From the NCBI GenBank assembly GCA_012184525.1, contig WOFQ01000001.1, positions 2,542,001 to 2,606,000 of the forward strand: DNA of 64,000 nt, given 5' to 3'. Positions 11,836-21,965 of this stretch are shown here, piece by piece. Every line of letters starts with the position of its first letter. Positions within the stretch are counted from its first letter, which is position 1. The notes under the pieces were generated by a model. It was not told the origin of the DNA. It did no database searches and saw only the letters and a list, made by a program, of their open reading frames with translations. Made by a program: the position numbers and the translations under genes. Source of the stretch: Xenoacremonium recifei (lineage: Eukaryota > Ascomycota > Sordariomycetes > Hypocreales > Nectriaceae).

Positions 11836-14114
11836 ATGTCGCATAAGGGGAACAGCAGCGGCAAAGGGAAAAAGGCCGCGAAATCGGGCGGCGAAAGCAA
11901 AGGCGAGGATGTCTTGAAAGCAGTTGTAGGTCGCATCGCGGGGCAAGGCGGAAACGAGAGCTCACCAAGCCCATAGGTCCTCGCCGACTCGTTTCAGGAT
12001 AGGTTCCGGCCTTTTTCTGTCGAAAAGCCACGAGTGAGTTTGGAACGACCCACGAAGATTGGCTTAATGTATTGACGGGATCATGCGTGCAGTGCCTTCT
12101 ACCTCTCGCCAACGTTCCCCTCATCGAATATACCCTCGAGTTTCTGGCAATGAACGGTGTCAACGAGGTTTACATCTACTGCGGAGCGCATACAGATCAA
12201 GTGGAAGACTACATCATCCGATCCCGCTGGTCAACAGCATCGCGCTCATGTCCCTTCACCACCCTACAGTTCATTCGAGTTTCCGATGCCGGATCCGTGG
12301 GAGATGTTCTGCGAGACCTCGACAAACGATCATTGATCGACGGCGACTTCATTTTGGTACACGGAGACCTTGTCTCTAATATTCTCCTAGACGGTGCCCT
12401 AGCTGCGCACCGGAAACGACGAGAGGCGAGCGGCGACAACATTATGACCATGGTATTGCGAAGCGGCGGCCAGGAGGAGCATCGCACCAAGGTCAACGCT
12501 ATTACCCCAATCTTCGTGGTCGACAGCAAGACGCAACGGTGCTTGCATTACGACGAGATGAATCTTCTCCAAAGTGATCGATACATCTCCTTGGATCCCG
12601 CGGTGGTTGACGAGCTGTCAACTGATTTTGAAATTCGATCAGACCTGATCGACGCGCAAATCGATATCTGCACACCCGAAGTGCTCGCCCTTTGGTCAGA
12701 AAGCTTCGACTTCGAACTTCCACGACGGAACTTCCTGCACGGAGTGCTGAAGGATTGGGAGCTCAATGGAAAAATGATATATGCCGAGATCGTGGAGGAC
12801 GGCTACGCTGCTCGTGCCAGCAACCTCCAAATGTACGATGCCATCAGCCGAGACGTCCTCAGCAGATGGACATATCCCTTCATTCCAGAATGCAACATCT
12901 TGCCAAAGCAGACTTACCAACGGTTCATCGACGGGATCGTAATGGAGAATGGCGCCTTCCATGCTGATGATGCAGCGGTTTCGAACTCAGTTATTGGGCG
13001 AGACACGACGATTGGAGCTGGAAGTCGAGTTCGTGGCTGCATCATCGGGCGGGATTGCAAGATCGGTGCCAATGTTGTTCTCGAGAACACCTTTATATGG
13101 CACGAATCCACCATCGAGGACGGTACAAAAATCACCAGATCTATTGTTGGGGATTCGTCTATCATCGGAAAGAACTGCTCAATACCAGAAGGCACCTTGA
13201 TCTCCTTTGGAGTCAAGATCTGTGACAATGTCACGCTTTCCAAGAGCGCGGTCCTCTCCTCAGTTACAGCAAACGGCGCCACTGCGACACCTAATACCAC
13301 TCTTCTAGGCGCTGAGACTAACGCCAGCCAATTCATCGACCCTGAGGACGACGAGCTTGATGATGAAGACCCGGCAATCCTTCAGAAGTCCCTCCTCTAC
13401 TCTCTTGCCGAGTTCAACATCTCCACATCCTCCATCTCGACTCTCGCCTCAGAAGCACCCTCCGACGACTCCGACGCCGGCTTCCTTTCCGTTGACGCTT
13501 CTACCCGCAGCCGCCTGTCCTCTTTTGCCTCCGATGAAGCGGGCGAGAAGTTGTCATTCCACGGCGATGCCGTCCACGGCCTTCTGGACGCCCTGCGCGA
13601 CGACACTGGCGACTTCGACTCCGCAAAACTCGAGTTCATGGGTCTCCGTCTCGCCAACGACGCCTCGGACTCGATGATGCGCAAGGCCGTCGCCACCGCC
13701 TTCGCTCGCCGCGCCGCCGAGCTCCTCACCCCGGAGTACGGCCCCCTAGAGCCCAGCAAGGCTGCCGAGAAGGCCCTAACCTCTCGCCGCGGCGCCGTCA
13801 AGTTCATAGACGAGGTTGGCGTAGGCGGCGGCGAGGCCGAGCAGATCGACTTCATCCTCGCGCTCCAGAAAGCGCTTGTCCACGCCAAGGGCCCCGAGCA
13901 GGCCAAGGTGGGCACGCTGCTGGCGGCTCTGATGCAGCAGCTCTACGCTGTCGACGTCCTCGAGGAAGAAGGCATCCTTGGCTGGTGGGGAGATGAGCGC
14001 GCTGACGACGGCGAGGGCATGGGCGCCCTGAAGGAGAAGTGTCGAGTCCTGGTTGAGTGGTTGGAGAACGCGGAGGAGGAAGACGACGAGGACGACAGCG
14101 ACGAGGAGGACTAG
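11836..14114 (+). CDS. gcd6: Translation initiation factor eIF2B epsilon subunit (Gcd6)
   Basis: Catalytic subunit of the guanine-nucleotide exchange factor that recharges eIF2 with GTP, and the target of general amino-acid control. Exons 11836-11925, 11977-12033 and 12093-14114 give 722 aa; both introns have good borders (GTAGGT...CATAG and GTGAGT...GCAG) in phase 0. The N-terminus is Lys/Gly/Ser-rich. The nucleotidyltransferase-like domain starts VLADSFQDRFRPFS and CLLPLANVPLIEYTLEFL. Left-handed beta-helix hexapeptide repeats follow (about 335-440: VIGRDTTIGAGSRV, IIGRDCKIGANVVL, IVGDSSIIGKNC). The C-terminal HEAT/W2 domain (about 520-722) ends with LGWWGDE, LVEWLENAEEED and a run of Asp/Glu, the acidic/aromatic boxes that contact eIF2-beta and catalyse exchange. 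Length matches yeast Gcd6 (about 712). Confidence 0.95.
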
Positions 14115-14551
14115 ATTTCCATCAATTCGCAGCATTCAGTAGTCCCGCGAAATCCCAAGCGGAAGCAAGGGAAGAAGTGAACGGTGTCTTGTTTCCTGGG
14201 TTAGAGGACGGCCTAAGATGATCATACAGCGGAGTTATTAGGACCATGTGAGAATAAAGCGGGATAATGATCAAAAAGTTAGGTATCATTGATTCTTTCT
14301 GTTGCCTAAACGCCTCGCAGTCCTCCATGCCCGACCTCGTCATGAATGAGTATTAAAAGACCCCTGACCGCCCTAATGTACAATATGTAGGTACAATATA
14401 CGACTCTAGCAGTGCCTCCATCTTCGTGTCCCCTCGGGGAATAATTTTGTAAACGTATCAGCCCTAACAACCTTTCTCCAACCTCCTGCTATATCGTGTG
14501 CTCTCCAAGTAGGGGAACGTATCCTGGTGGACAGAAGCAGATGCACTATCG
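14115..14551. other. Convergent 3' intergenic region
   Basis: Both neighbours end towards this 437-nt stretch. It is AT-richer than the coding sequence and presumably holds two 3' UTRs and their polyadenylation sites. I see no gene or repeat in it. Confidence 0.5.
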
Positions 14552-16404
14552 CTAGTAGTAATTCTGCAGGTCGGAGCCATTGGTTGCATACCCAGCTCCC
14601 ATGGGTCTCCCCTGCGAGGCAGCAGGACCTCGTGGCGGTTGGGAGCTCCAGTTGTGTTGGTTTTGATTTCCGGCAGCGGCTTCTTTGACAAGCGCTGCGG
14701 GTGCAGAAGGTGGTGGTTGGTAGGTATCATCATAATCGACTTGAGGCCCATAGCCGCCTTGGGCATTCTTAGGCTCAACGTCATCGAGAGAACGGTAGTT
14801 GAAGCCCCCTCGTCCGCGGCCACCTCTATTGCCTCCTCGAGAGGCATTTCGGTGACCACGATTCGCGAACCCTCCTCGACCGCGGCCTTGACCAGGACCA
14901 CCTCTACCACCGGTATGATGTCCTCTTGAATCGGTTCGGCCCGGTGGGTGTGCATTATTTCTTTGGCTCCATTCGTCATCTCCGGCATGCTTTCGCTTAG
15001 ATCCTTTATTGGCAAATAGACTCTCGTATTCGTCCTCTCTGGGATCCTCGGCCTCAATTCGAAGTATCACCTTCTCGTTCACAATCGTGTCGAACTGGAA
15101 TGCCTTGTCTGGAGCGATTGGTTGCCAATTTTGGATCTTGCCGGCGTCAACAGGTCGAGCACCTCGCTTCAGCGCAAGGACAACAAGAGGACTTGGATTA
15201 TCGGTATGGAACTTGGCACTGGTAGGCACAGGACGGAGACAGGCTGCCCATATGCTGTTCTCGAAACAGGCTGTGCCCGTGACCTCCCATCTCATTTTGC
15301 TTCCCATGCCACCTACCTTCTCAAGGATACTCCCAGGACATGGCCTTGGACAGATGAGAATATTGTTTGCATGGTATTTGAGCTCGGTTGCGGGCAGGTT
15401 GGGAGGAGGTTGTGCAAGAGTAACCAGCTTCTTTGTGTCCTCGGGTCCAATCATGTAGCCGGTGAAGAAGACCGTCTTCTTGATCCTGAGTTTGTTCTGA
15501 TGACGTGTCTGCGGTGCTTGTCTAGACACGATGTCATTGTGAATGTTGATCATGTGTTGTACTTCCGCGACCTCAACGACAGGATCGAGTGTAGTTGAGG
15601 TATCCGCCACTTGCACGACCTCCGCAATCAAGGGGCCACGGGTAGGCGTGAGATTCTGTCTGCGGTTATACTCGGCGAAGAATTCACGGAATCCTTTGGT
15701 ATGTTTGGGCCGGTCCTCATAGATACGGATATCCTGTGCGTCCTTGTAGGTCTCCATCAAGGCCTCCAGAAAAAGCCGTTTGAAGTGCATGGTGCTGTTG
15801 AATCGTTGATTTGTTGGACTGACCTGTGGCTTGAGACCAATAATGTCGAAGTCAAGGCCCTTGGATGCAACCATCTTCTTCACCAGCTCTGCGAAGCCGT
15901 GCTCAGAGCGCCCTGTCAGCAAGACGCATAACGCATCCTTTTGCTGCATCGTCAACTCGACGAGCTCGACTACTTTCTCATTCCACCATCCGTCCCAAGC
16001 GCGCTTCTCCTCGATTTCGACGCCATCGCCGGTTGCCGCAAGTATTCGATTATCGTGCCACCAACCGCCATTGACGAAAACTTCTTGGCTCGAGAGAGTT
16101 CCGATCGTAGGACCGTTCCAGAGCGCCGGGTTTGGGAGGGGGGTTTTGAACACTATGAAAAGTTAGCCGCTATCTTGTTAAGACGCACTTGTCGGTGCTT
16201 ACAGGTATTGTCAAAGTCGTAGACATGAAGGGACTTGATTTTGTCCACGGCTGTAAACTGTGTCAGTCAACCGCAGACATACTCTGGGTTCTGAGGCTGC
16301 GCACCTGGCAATGGCTTGTTTGCGACAGACCATCGGCCAAGACCTGTGACTGTGAAATTGGTCTTGTTAGCAGCGCCATGGTGCACGCTGTATGCCGAGG
16401 CCAT
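14552..16404 (-). CDS. HAD-domain 'Swiss Army Knife' RNA-repair-type protein with RGG tail
   Basis: Member of the fungal family carrying the HAD phosphatase module of Swiss Army Knife RNA-repair proteins; the cellular role is not established. Exons 16404-16305, 16250-16203 and 16152-14552 give 582 aa; GTGCGC/ACAG and GTAAGC/ATAG borders keep frame. HAD motif I (DFDNTLFKTP) sits at residues 45-54 and is created across the second splice junction. LLTGRSEHGF resembles HAD motif II, and IRIYEDRPKHTKGF (motif IV-like DRPKH) follows. A middle domain (KKTVFFTGYMI to LVVLALKRG) resembles the ligase/phosphoesterase-like half of the family. The last 150 residues are rich in RGG/GRG repeats, which usually bind RNA. 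I chose the ATG at 16404 because family members start close to this point; upstream in-frame ATGs at 16449 and 16626 cannot be excluded. It is divergent from the DUF167 gene. Confidence 0.85.
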
Positions 16405-16862
16405 GGCGCTTGACGGGAGGCTTTGGCTGCGCACTCGAGCTGCAAGCATGCAGTTCAAGGCGGCAGATGACGGCGGTGATGTCGAGGAATTTTGGCTCCA
16501 GCTGGGATCCTGGGGTCGATACGTTAAGAAGGCGCGACTGTGATTGTGGGGCTGGGGAGGATGATTTGGCGGCCGGCTACCGACTGCCTGAGGCCTCAGC
16601 GCGTTTATAGGCGACAGGCGCCGCATCGCATTGCGCTGGTCAAATTGACGTCGAACCTGAATGAGGACCGCAATCCTTTCTTTTTGGTGGTTGCAAGACT
16701 CTAGAAGGATTTCGGGCTCAGATCAGAGTTTGGGATCCCGCATTGGATCACATGGACTCTGCAGCTCTTATTCCAGCCCTACCCCTCACCATTGACATCC
16801 ATCATCCAGGTCTTTATGCAGCCCAGCCTGCTCACCCGACCTGATCAACCCGAACCTTCGGC
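16405..16862. promoter_or_regulatory. Divergent promoter region, HAD/RGG gene and DUF167 gene
   Basis: These 458 nt separate two divergent starts and must hold both promoters. An open frame extends the minus-strand gene to 16626, so part may be coding. I cannot name a specific element. Confidence 0.4.
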
Positions 16863-17213
16863 ATGGCGTCGTCTAGCGCCATACGTTTCGTCACAGGCAC
16901 CAAAAAGTCACCTCTGGGCTCTCTGCATCTGCAACTTCATGTCAAACCCGGGGCCAGCAAGAACAGGGAGGGTGTTGTCGCCGTGACAGACAGTGCAATT
17001 GAGCTTTGCGTGGCTGCACAGGCAAGAGAGGGCGAGGCAAACAAGGCAGTCGTCCAAGTCCTCAGCTCAATACTCGGAGTCCCCAAATCAAGGCTGCAGC
17101 TTACTCACGGGATGAAGTCACGGGACAAGACGGTCGTTCTGGGGGATGTAAAAGGGGATGGCGAGGAATATGTCAGAACGATTCGGGAAGTCCTAGAGAA
17201 GTCAATTGAATGA
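16863..17213 (+). CDS. DUF167 (YggU/C15orf40) family protein
   Basis: Small single-exon protein of 116 aa. The fold-defining sequence is present: LHLQLHVKPGASKN, then IELCVAAQAREGEANKAVV, and LSSILGVPKSRLQLTHGMKSRDKTV. This is the classic KPGA...REGEANKA...G..SRDK pattern of the DUF167/YggU family. Bacterial, archaeal and eukaryotic members exist and their biochemical function is unknown. The start at 16863 follows a pyrimidine-rich leader and gives a family-typical length. A tRNA gene follows 220 nt downstream on the same strand. Confidence 0.9.
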   Translation: MASSSAIRFVTGTKKSPLGSLHLQLHVKPGASKNREGVVAVTDSAIELCVAAQAREGEANKAVVQVLSSILGVPKSRLQLTHGMKSRDKTVVLGDVKGDGEEYVRTIREVLEKSIE

Positions 17214-17433
17214 TGATGATGAGCCTCCTGTGTCTGAACATTGACAGAGTCATCATAAACGTGCATTAATCCTTCCTCGGAGCATATGACTCCCGTAGTC
17301 AATACATTTGCATTCTTCATTGATAAAACCTCCAAACTCTTCTACTTGGATGCAACGTTCTGTAGACTGCTCACAGGGTTCTGAGGGCTAATAAGTAGAC
17401 ATACGGGTGGCGCATGCCATAAACGGTTGATAA

Positions 17434-17505
17434 GCCCTGTTGGCTCAGTGGTAAAGCGTGTCACTTGTAATGATAAGATCACTGGTTCGATTCCGGTACG
17501 GGGCA
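17434..17505 (+). tRNA. tRNA-Thr (anticodon TGT)
   Basis: All four arms fold by eye. The acceptor stem GCCCTGT pairs with ACGGGGC (one T-G pair), with discriminator A. The D arm is GCTC-loop-AGC-like. The anticodon stem TGTCA/TGATA encloses loop CTTGTAA, giving anticodon TGT. The T arm is ACTGG-TTCGATT-CCGGT. The length is 72 nt with no intron and no encoded CCA. Confidence 0.93.
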
Positions 17506-17519
17506 AGCAACCTTGATAC

Positions 17520-17523
17520 TTTT
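17520..17523 (+). terminator. RNA polymerase III terminator of tRNA-Thr
   Basis: The first run of four T after the tRNA, 15 nt past its 3' end, is the likely Pol III stop. A longer T run near 17579 could be a back-up. Confidence 0.6.
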
Positions 17524-19976
17524 GCTTCATGACCTTACTTTTATGTTACTTCGTTCTTTTGCCAGTAAAGTCATTTCTTTTTTTCTAGACTTCAGGTACA
17601 TGTTGGTCAATTGGAAGTTATTTTTGCGCATCTACATAATGTCTGCTCTACCTGTTAGTGGAGGACTTTGGGCTTTGGGGCCGGCTGTAGAAGTTGATGC
17701 CGCGAGTGGATTGAAGAATCGCAGCTGGCATGGAAACGCAGGCGTGCACTGGCCTCAAGCAGGGGACATTCTGAGAGCCGAAAAGCGGGATGATAACGTT
17801 AGGAGCATCTGATGCTGGAACAAGCCAATTTCCGCCGAGTGCTAAAGGGCGGGATCGATGACGGGCCCGAAGCACCGACCGGAGATTTTATCGAGAGAAA
17901 TGGATCTGCCTTTGCAAGCAAACCCAAAAGAGAAAGAAGGCGCCGGTGGTGAGATCAAACGAAGCTGTGTTCCGCACCAAATGATAGCCTGTGTCAGCTC
18001 CGGGGCCAGTTAAGTAAGACGATAGACGAGGATAGGCATGGAGCTGGGGTTGGGATGATCTGGCAGGCCGGTATCACGACGTTGGTAGGCGACAGGCAGC
18101 GAGATTCATCTGGGGTGTCACGGGCAGCACATCATGGCGGCAAGCGTGCATTAGCTGGAATGCTGGCGCTTGAAGGGCCAAGAGTGTCTGGGGAAGGCGG
18201 TGAAGAGGGGATGCACGAGGTGCGTCGTTGTGGTGTTGAGATGCAGATTGTCTCCACGGCCAATGGCTGAACGCGGCACGGCTGAAAGATATCGTCTCAT
18301 GACAGTTATCGCGATCGCGGTGCATTTTCGCGGACGACATGTCGGTGAGGACAGGCGTTCATGACGGCTTTTGCGGCATTCCGTCAGGCTTGGCAGCGAA
18401 TCCTGAGCTGTCAGGACGCGAGCCGAGTCGCAGGCGAAGAGGCAATGCCATCATCCGCGGCCTTGAAAACGAAATGAAGCAGGGCTGACCGGGGGCAGAG
18501 CTCGTCCAGCTTGCAAGGCTCTCTCTCTCCTTTTCATCCGACGTCTCGTCTCGAAATGTGACCCTGGAAAATCAGCAGCACCCTGGTCTCCGGGACTTCC
18601 CATTCGCAGAGGCCCACTGTCCGGAGAGCTCGGAGGGCTGGGCTGGGAGGCCACAGCGTCACTGGAGGCATCCCGTCGCCGTGATCTGATCTGATCCAGG
18701 CTAGAACCCGTTTGCCGGACTGTATTGTACGTGGTCCAGCCCGGCCGCCCGCCGACGAGGCTTGCAGCAGAGTGGAAGCGAGGCTTTTGCAGCCGTTGTC
18801 TGTCTGTCTTGTGTCTCGTGTCTCGCGAGCTGCCCGGTCTGGTCCGGGATTTAGACGCCCGACCCAGGGTCTTGTCTTGTACTGCTTGTCTTGTCTGTGC
18901 TGCTGTGGAGAGAGCCTTTTATTCTCTGAGAACCTGACCTGGGACTTGTTTTTAACTGTCGTGGTTCCCGCTCCCCCTCCCCGCCCTCTGGCCCTTGGTC
19001 GTTGTCTCTTTCATAATTTCAACGGATATTACGGAGGACCAGCGAATTGCAGTGTTTCTCATTCTCTTTGCGGAGCATTGTCGAGTCTTCGCTTCGCCCG
19101 CTCGCCGCCAGTGACGTCGGGCTCGGTGTAAGAGGACGGGAGCTCGAGGGAACCGAACCTTGTGCTGACGGCCACGCCCCAATCAAGCCTCTCACCTCAC
19201 TCACCACGGACTGGTCTCGCCCATTCTCCGTCATCACGCCCTGTCTCAGTTGCTGGAATCCGGCCAATTGAGCCAGAGCTTCTACGGCGGCCCTAGTGAG
19301 TTTGTTTCCCTTTCTCTGTCGACGCCAGCAAACAAAGCCCCTATCAATGCAACTGCTCGTTCATTCTTGGGTCTCTCATCCTCGTGGTGGAAGACGGGGG
19401 ACGCGCCTCGGCCTGCTCCGCCAACCAAAACCTTGACGTGCCCGCTATTCCCTATTCCCCATCAGTAATTTGCAGTTCACCTCGGCGGATCGTCGCTTGG
19501 GCACTTCGATTAGCCCAGGAGGCCCAAGCCCCGCCGAAATCCTCGCTGGAACCGCTGCCGGGCTCGCTAAACCTCCCCCGGCCAGTGCAAAAAAACTGCG
19601 AGCCGTCAGTGGCTCGAGGTCGTTCTCCCGCAGCGCCACCTCCTGCGCCTCCCTGCCATTACGTCCCAACCTGCACCTCACTCTTTTAACTCTTTCATCA
19701 TCCCGACTTCCACGACTGTTGCATGGCTTGGATTTGTGCCTCGGCCTCCTCCAACCCGCGTCCCTCAGCCAAATCCTCGCATATCATGCTTCGTCGTCGC
19801 CTGTCGAGTTCCATCTTCTAATTAGCAGTCTTGCTGACCCGTTCAATCGCGTCAGACCGTCCCCCTGACCTCGTTCCTCTGCATCGAACAGTTGTCGCGA
19901 CCTCGACCCCCGCAACGCGTCGGCACCTCGACCGCTCCCTACGTTAGGTCTTTTTCTCGCATTCTCGTTCGGAGAG
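17524..19976. other. 2.5 kb region upstream of lcb2
   Basis: No gene is recognisable. The last kilobase is markedly C/T-rich on the plus strand (many TCTC, CTTC, CCTC runs), as is common for long fungal 5' leaders, and probably belongs to the lcb2 promoter and leader. Short frames in it lack domains. Confidence 0.45.
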
Positions 19977-21965
19977 ATGCCCCGTCGACTGGCAAATCCC
20001 TTCGCGTTCTCCTCTGCCATGTCTCAAACCCCTAAGTCGGGCGAGAGGCGCCCTTCGACCTCCAGGGGCAACCGCCTGTCCCAATTCTTCTCCTCCAGCC
20101 CCAAGTCCAAGGAATCGGGTGCTCAGCAGGCACTGCTCGCCATGCAGCAGCACCAGGTCAACGGCTCCTCTCCCGCTCTGTCGTCCTCGCCCACCGCCTT
20201 GCCGAGCATCTCTCTCTCCGAGCTCAATGGCGCTCCTACCACGACTCTTTTCCAGCCGCAGTCCGCCGAGGAGATTGAACGACAGAAGCGAGCCGATGCT
20301 CAATTCGGCCCCTTGAACGACCCGAGCCACCGCTACACGAGCATGTCCCATGGAGAGCCCCTGGAGGCACCTATCGAGGATGAGCCTCCGTACTACTTCA
20401 TCCTTACTACCTACATCAGTTACCTGATCCTTATCATCCTTGGTCACATCCGCGATTTCTTTGGCAAGCGATTCGGAAACCCTAAGCACTACCGAGCCCT
20501 GAAGGAGAATGACGGCTTCGCTCCGCTCAACGACGACTTTGACAATTTCTACACCCGAAGACTCAAGATGCGTCTGGATGACTGCTTTGCTCGCCCGACT
20601 ACCGGTGTACCTGGTCGTTACATCACCCTCATGGACCGCAAGTCCGACGACTTCAACCGTACATACCAGTACACCGGTACCTACACGGAAACCCTCAACA
20701 TGAGCTCATACAACTACCTCGGTTTCGCTCAGTCGGAAGGCCCTTGCGCCGACGCTGTCGAGGAGTGCGTCAAGCGCTATGGTGTCAGCTTCTGCAGCCC
20801 TCGCGGCGATTCTGGTACTTCTGACCTTGCCCTGGAAGTCGAGCGTGAGGTCGCCGAGTTCGTCGGCAAGCCTGCTGCTATGGTCTTCTCGATGGGTTAT
20901 GTCACCAATGCCAGCTCGTTCCCTGCTCTTGTCAGCAAGGGCTGTCTCATCATTTCCGACGAACTCAACCACGCCTCCATTCGAGTTGGTGCCCGTCTGT
21001 CCGGCGCTGTCATCCAGTCCTTCAAGCACAATGACATGATCCATCTTGAGCGCATTCTGCGAGACGCCATCTCTCAGGGTCAGCCTCGAACGCACCGTCC
21101 CTGGAAGAAGATTCTTGTCGTTGTTGAAGGTCTTTACTCCATGGAGGGCACTATGTGCGATCTCCCCGGAATCCTGGCTCTCAAGCAGAAGTACAAGTTT
21201 TATCTGTTTGTCGACGAAGCCCATTCAGTCGGTGCCTTGGGTCCTCGTGGTCGCGGTGTCTGTGACTACTTCGGTATTGATCCTTCGGAAGTCGACATTC
21301 TTATGGGAACCCTGACCAAGTCCTTTGGCGCCAACGGCGGTTACGTCGCTGCTGAGAAGCACATCATCGACAAGCTCAAGAGCACCAACGCCTGCACGCA
21401 ATTCGGCGAGTCCCCCGCACCGAGCGTCCTCATGCAGATCCTGGCCTCCCTCAAGCTTATTACCGGCGAGCTTTACCCCGGTCAAGGAGAGGAACGTCTT
21501 CGCCGTATCGCTTTCAACTCTCGCTACCTTCGCCTCGGACTCAAGCGTCTTGGTCTCATCGTCTATGGCCATGATGACTCACCTATTATCCCTGTCATGT
21601 TGTATCACCCCGCCAAGCTCCCTGCATTCAGTCATGAGATGCTGCGTCGCAAGATTTCAGTCGTCGTCGTTGGATATCCTGCCACTCCGCTCATCAGCTC
21701 TCGCGCTCGTTTCTGTATCTCTGCGGCGCACAACAAGGAGGATCTTGATCGCCTGCTCGCTGCCTGCGACGAAGTCGGCGACATTCTGCAGATCAAGTTC
21801 TCGACGGGCGTGGCTGGTGGACTAGATCCTCTCCCTGAGGGCGTTGCTCCCGAAGACGAGAAGGAATGGAGGAGACAGAACGACATCGCCATCAAGCCCC
21901 CGCGTTGGCGATTGGACGATGTCATCCGACGCGGCGTCCAAGACAGCAAGGTTGCCCTGCGATAA
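19977..21965 (+). CDS. lcb2: Serine palmitoyltransferase subunit 2 (Lcb2)
   Basis: Pyridoxal-phosphate subunit of the ER serine palmitoyltransferase that condenses serine and palmitoyl-CoA, the first step of sphingolipid synthesis. Single exon, 662 aa. The first 120 residues are Ser/Pro-rich and not conserved. A membrane segment follows (about 140-160: YYFILTTYISYLILIILG). The alpha-oxoamine synthase fold runs from about 180 to 600: NMSSYNYLGFA, FCSPRGDSGTSDLALEVE, SDELNHASIRVGARLSG, VVEGLYSMEGTMCDLP, FVDEAHSVGALGPRGRG. The PLP-binding lysine is K448 in GTLTKSFGANGGY. Yeast Lcb2 is 561 aa, so the extra length is the N-terminal extension. The ATG at 19977 is used, but the ATG at 20019 (MSQTPKSG) is an equally plausible start. 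Confidence 0.95.
   Translation: MPRRLANPFAFSSAMSQTPKSGERRPSTSRGNRLSQFFSSSPKSKESGAQQALLAMQQHQVNGSSPALSSSPTALPSISLSELNGAPTTTLFQPQSAEEIERQKRADAQFGPLNDPSHRYTSMSHGEPLEAPIEDEPPYYFILTTYISYLILIILGHIRDFFGKRFGNPKHYRALKENDGFAPLNDDFDNFYTRRLKMRLDDCFARPTTGVPGRYITLMDRKSDDFNRTYQYTGTYTETLNMSSYNYLGFAQSEGPCADAVEECVKRYGVSFCSPRGDSGTSDLALEVEREVAEFVGKPAAMVFSMGYVTNASSFPALVSKGCLIISDELNHASIRVGARLSGAVIQSFKHNDMIHLERILRDAISQGQPRTHRPWKKILVVVEGLYSMEGTMCDLPGILALKQKYKFYLFVDEAHSVGALGPRGRGVCDYFGIDPSEVDILMGTLTKSFGANGGYVAAEKHIIDKLKSTNACTQFGESPAPSVLMQILASLKLITGELYPGQGEERLRRIAFNSRYLRLGLKRLGLIVYGHDDSPIIPVMLYHPAKLPAFSHEMLRRKISVVVVGYPATPLISSRARFCISAAHNKEDLDRLLAACDEVGDILQIKFSTGVAGGLDPLPEGVAPEDEKEWRRQNDIAIKPPRWRLDDVIRRGVQDSKVALR

Noticed and set aside
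13397..13915. 172-residue minus-strand frame inside eIF2B-epsilon
   Set aside because: It is the antisense shadow of strongly codon-biased sequence in the C-terminal half of the real gene.
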